Shown here: in pieces, positions 14,826 through 16,647 of the stretch | Layout of the letters: every line of letters begins with the position of its first letter | Numbering within the stretch: the stretch's first letter is position 1 | Assembly (NCBI GenBank): GCA_031396505.1 | Contig: JANNKX010000391.1 | Location: forward strand, 1-16,647 | Origin: JAAFHS01 sp031396505 | GTDB taxonomy: Bacteria; Pseudomonadota; Alphaproteobacteria; Rhodobacterales; Rhodobacteraceae | DNA length: 16,647 bases | Reading direction: 5' to 3' | Made by a program: the position numbers and the translations under genes | Notes under the pieces: generated by a model | Databases searched by the model: none | Told to the model about the DNA's origin: nothing | What the model saw: only the letters and a program-made list of their open reading frames with translations

Positions 14826-15901
14826 CAGGCGAAACGCGCCGGTGACAGGGCCGCCACCATATCGGGTGCCACCGCAGGCATTCGTGCGCCCAACAGATCG
14901 GCCACCAACTCCGCCGCTGCCGGGGCCGACTGGAACCCGTATCCGCCTTGTCCCGCCAGCCACACAAACGATGGTACCGCCGCATCCCGCCCGATCACCA
15001 GCACCCGGTCCGGCGAAAACGTCCGCAAGCCCGCCCAGTTCGACAACAGCGGCGTCACCGGTTCGCTCACCATCTCTTCATACCGCGCCAGTCCCTCGGC
15101 CAGCACCATGTCATCGGCAAAGGCGTCATGCGGCTCCATGGCATGCTCTTCGGCTGGCGACACGATCAACGCCCCCGCATCGGGCTTGGCATACCAGGTC
15201 TCGCCCGCACCAAACAGCATCGGCCAGCCGCTGACGTCATGCCCGCTCGGTGCGGGCAGCCGCGCCATTGACCGGCGCATCGGCGTGAACCCCAAGGGCT
15301 GCACCCCTGCCATCTGCGCCACCACGTCCGCCCAGGGGCCTGCGGCATTCACGATCGTCCCCGCCCGGAACATGCCCTTCTGCGTTGTCACAACCCACGC
15401 GGCACCGTCGCGTGAAATTGCTGTAACCCCGGCCCCCGTCATCACCTGCGCCCCGCCGTTCCGCGCCGCACGTGCATAGCTTTGCAGCATCAGGTCCGTA
15501 TCGATATCCCACGCGTGATCTGCCATCGCCGCAAACGCCACCATGTCCGGTTTCAGGATCGGCACCACCCGACGTGCCGCGTCCACAGTCACCACGCTGA
15601 GGTTCATCGTGTCCGCGTCATGGCGAAAATCAATCTCCTGATCCGCCCGCGCCACCATCATTACCCCGCGCGGCGACAAAACCCCCGGAATCGCACGCAA
15701 CGCATCCCCGCTCGCAAGGCTCAACGCCACCACCGCCCCCGCGCCGTAATGCGGCTCATACAATGCCGCTGACCGGCTCGATGCGTGATGCCCCAGCACG
15801 GCCTCCTGCTCCACCAGCACCACCGACCCAAGGGCCACCAAGGATGCCGCCGCCGACACCCCCGCAATCCCGCCCCCGATAATCAGAAAATCCGCGTCCA
15901 T
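14825..15901 (-). CDS. DauA-like FAD-dependent amino acid oxidoreductase
   Basis: This 358-residue DAO-family flavoprotein closely resembles, from memory, the D-arginine dehydrogenase DauA of Pseudomonas, which oxidises D-amino acids to 2-oxo acids and passes electrons to the respiratory chain or a quinone. Shared features are the GGGIAG nucleotide motif (9-14), Glu31, the SSRSAALYEPHY loop (41-52), DIDTD (132-136), NAAGPWAD (185-192), the RRS motif (Arg210), Tyr237 in ETWYAKPDAG, and WAGLRTF (Arg293). The C-terminal LSPARF also matches. DauA's His48 appears to be Leu47 here, so the substrate may differ. The start at 15901 has GAGG seven bases upstream. The stop overlaps the start of the GH25 gene (TGATG). 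Two hairpins separate it from the upstream BMP gene. Glycine oxidase or another secondary-amine dehydrogenase is an alternative. Confidence 0.9.
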   Translation of the reverse strand: MDADFLIIGGGIAGVSAAASLVALGSVVLVEQEAVLGHHASSRSAALYEPHYGAGAVVALSLASGDALRAIPGVLSPRGVMMVARADQEIDFRHDADTMNLSVVTVDAARRVVPILKPDMVAFAAMADHAWDIDTDLMLQSYARAARNGGAQVMTGAGVTAISRDGAAWVVTTQKGMFRAGTIVNAAGPWADVVAQMAGVQPLGFTPMRRSMARLPAPSGHDVSGWPMLFGAGETWYAKPDAGALIVSPAEEHAMEPHDAFADDMVLAEGLARYEEMVSEPVTPLLSNWAGLRTFSPDRVLVIGRDAAVPSFVWLAGQGGYGFQSAPAAAELVADLLGARMPAVAPDMVAALSPARFA

Positions 15902-15920
15902 CGCCCATCCTCAACTGGCA

Positions 15921-15946
15921 AAGGGGCACAGCACCCCATGCCCCTT
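15921..15946 (-). terminator. Hairpin upstream of the DauA-like gene, possible terminator or attenuator
   Basis: AAGGGGCA and TGCCCCTT are perfect 8-base arms around a 10-base loop. On the minus strand the stem ends in TTT, then GCC, so the T tract is short. It sits nine bases upstream of the GAGG site of the DauA-like gene and could end the BMP transcript or attenuate read-through. Confidence 0.45.
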
Positions 15947-15956
15947 CATCTGTTCA

Positions 15957-15995
15957 TAAATATCCCACGGGGGTCCGGGGGTGTGAAACCCCCGG
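15957..15995. repeat. Roseobacter-type GC-rich intergenic element with hairpin
   Basis: The stretch opens with AAATATCCCAC and continues into CCGGGGGT (15975-15982), a GTGAA loop, and ACCCCCGG (15988-15995), a perfect 8-bp stem. From memory, variants of AAATATCCC followed by a G-run hairpin recur between genes in many Rhodobacteraceae genomes. No second copy lies in this window, so dispersal is not shown here. It may act as a transcript end or RNA-stability element for the BMP gene. Confidence 0.5.
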
Positions 15996-16011
15996 CGCCT
16001 GCACCGATAGA

Positions 16012-16647
16012 TCAGCTCGGGATATCGCCCGCCATGCCTTCAAGATAGAAGTTCATGTCAACCAGCTGCTCGTCCGTCGCCACTTCGCCCTCGGCAAGGA
16101 AAGGCGACCCATCCTGCTTGTTGATCGGCCCGGTGAACGGATGATACGTGCCCGCCGTGATCGCGGCGATCATGCCCTCGGCTTCCGCCTTCACCTCGGC
16201 GGGAACCGTCTCGGTGATCGCACCGATCACCACTTCGCCCTCTTTCATCCCGCCCCAGGTGTGGCCGCTCGTCCATGTCCCATCCATTACCGCCTGCACC
16301 CGCTTCACGTAATACGGACCCCAGTTGTCGATGATGGACGTCACACGCGGGCTTGGCGAAAACGCCGCCATGTCCGACGCCTGCCCGAACCCGATCACGC
16401 CCGGCGTTTTCGCTGCTTCGGCCAGTGGTGCCGTCGAATCCGTGTGCTGCAGGATCACATCGACGCCCTGTTCGATCAACGCCTTTGCCGCATCTGCCTC
16501 TTTCGCCGGATCAAACCACGTATAGGCCCAGACAACGCTCATTTCGACCGCCGGATTTACCTTGCGCGCATGCCGAAAGCTGCTGTTGATCCCCTGAATA
16601 ACCTCCGGAATCGGAAAAGATGCGATGTAGCCGATCTTGTTCGACTT
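16012..16647 (-). CDS. BMP-family ABC transporter substrate-binding protein, C-terminal part
   Basis: The last 211 residues of a periplasmic binding protein of the BMP/Med family (PnrA-like) are present; the N-terminus and signal peptide lie beyond the right edge. The frame is open from the window end, beginning KSNKIGYIASFPIPEVIQGI, the typical central strand of the family, followed by WFDPAKEADAAKALIEQGVDVI, HTDSTAPLAEAA, and NWGPYYVKRVQAVMDGTW. The C-terminal segment HPFTGPINKQDG is also characteristic. These proteins capture purine nucleosides or related compounds and hand them to an ABC importer. An ATG at 16542 is internal, not the start. Permease and ATPase genes are not in the window. 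The gene is co-directional with the DauA-like gene, 110 bases away, but two hairpins lie between them. Confidence 0.93.
   Translation of the reverse strand, partial: KSNKIGYIASFPIPEVIQGINSSFRHARKVNPAVEMSVVWAYTWFDPAKEADAAKALIEQGVDVILQHTDSTAPLAEAAKTPGVIGFGQASDMAAFSPSPRVTSIIDNWGPYYVKRVQAVMDGTWTSGHTWGGMKEGEVVIGAITETVPAEVKAEAEGMIAAITAGTYHPFTGPINKQDGSPFLAEGEVATDEQLVDMNFYLEGMAGDIPS

Noticed and set aside
16012..16542. A short complete gene starting at the ATG at 16542
   Set aside because: The frame stays open to the window end and the upstream residues fit the BMP family, so this is an internal methionine of a truncated gene.

Overview
The window looks like chromosomal DNA from an alphaproteobacterium of the Rhodobacteraceae (Roseobacter group). 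The evidence is high GC, strong Shine-Dalgarno signals at several starts, a DUF2125 protein, a BLUF photosensor, a GcvT-fused dimethylglycine-dehydrogenase-type enzyme, and a GC-rich intergenic hairpin of a kind I associate with this group. No species can be named. I see no rRNA or tRNA gene, CRISPR array, insertion sequence, integrase or phage gene. Coding density is very high, and the longest gene-free stretch is 223 bases (5135-5357).

Layout. (1) 1-118: left edge with a CtrA-like box and a perfect palindrome just past a leftward methyltransferase gene. (2) 116-1698: divergent methyltransferase (-) and glyoxalase II gloB (+). (3) 1873-4235: clpA (+) with a GTG start, closed by a two-way terminator. 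(4) 4280-5762: DUF2189 membrane protein (-) and a BLUF blue-light sensor (+), divergent. (5) 5767-9182: leftward block of a ChaC-type gamma-glutamylcyclotransferase followed by a two-gene ion-driven stator operon: a MotA/TolQ/ExbB-like channel and a MotB/OmpA-like protein with a very long coiled coil. The stator genes share a TGATG stop/start and have a plausible promoter of their own. (6) 9228-11380: DUF2125 protein and an unrecognised secreted protein (+). (7) 11490-13985: an 831-residue FAD/GcvT dehydrogenase (+). (8) 13986-15901: leftward pair of a DauA-like FAD oxidoreductase and a GH25 lysozyme-like lipoprotein, again overlapping TGATG. (9) 16012-16647: C-terminal part of a BMP-family substrate-binding protein (-) that runs off the window.

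How the parts fit. Glyoxalase II and ChaC both act on glutathione or its conjugates. The GcvT-fused dehydrogenase, the DauA-like oxidase and the BMP binding protein point to use of methylated amines, amino acids and nucleosides, common in marine alphaproteobacteria. The stator-like pair and the GH25 lipoprotein both address the periplasm and peptidoglycan. The strongest candidate for something undescribed is the stator pair: an inner-membrane proton-channel partner with a cytoplasmic tail and a peptidoglycan-binding partner whose coiled coil would be longer than the periplasm is wide. It resembles ZorA/ZorB of the Zorya defence system in design but has no defence effector genes beside it here.
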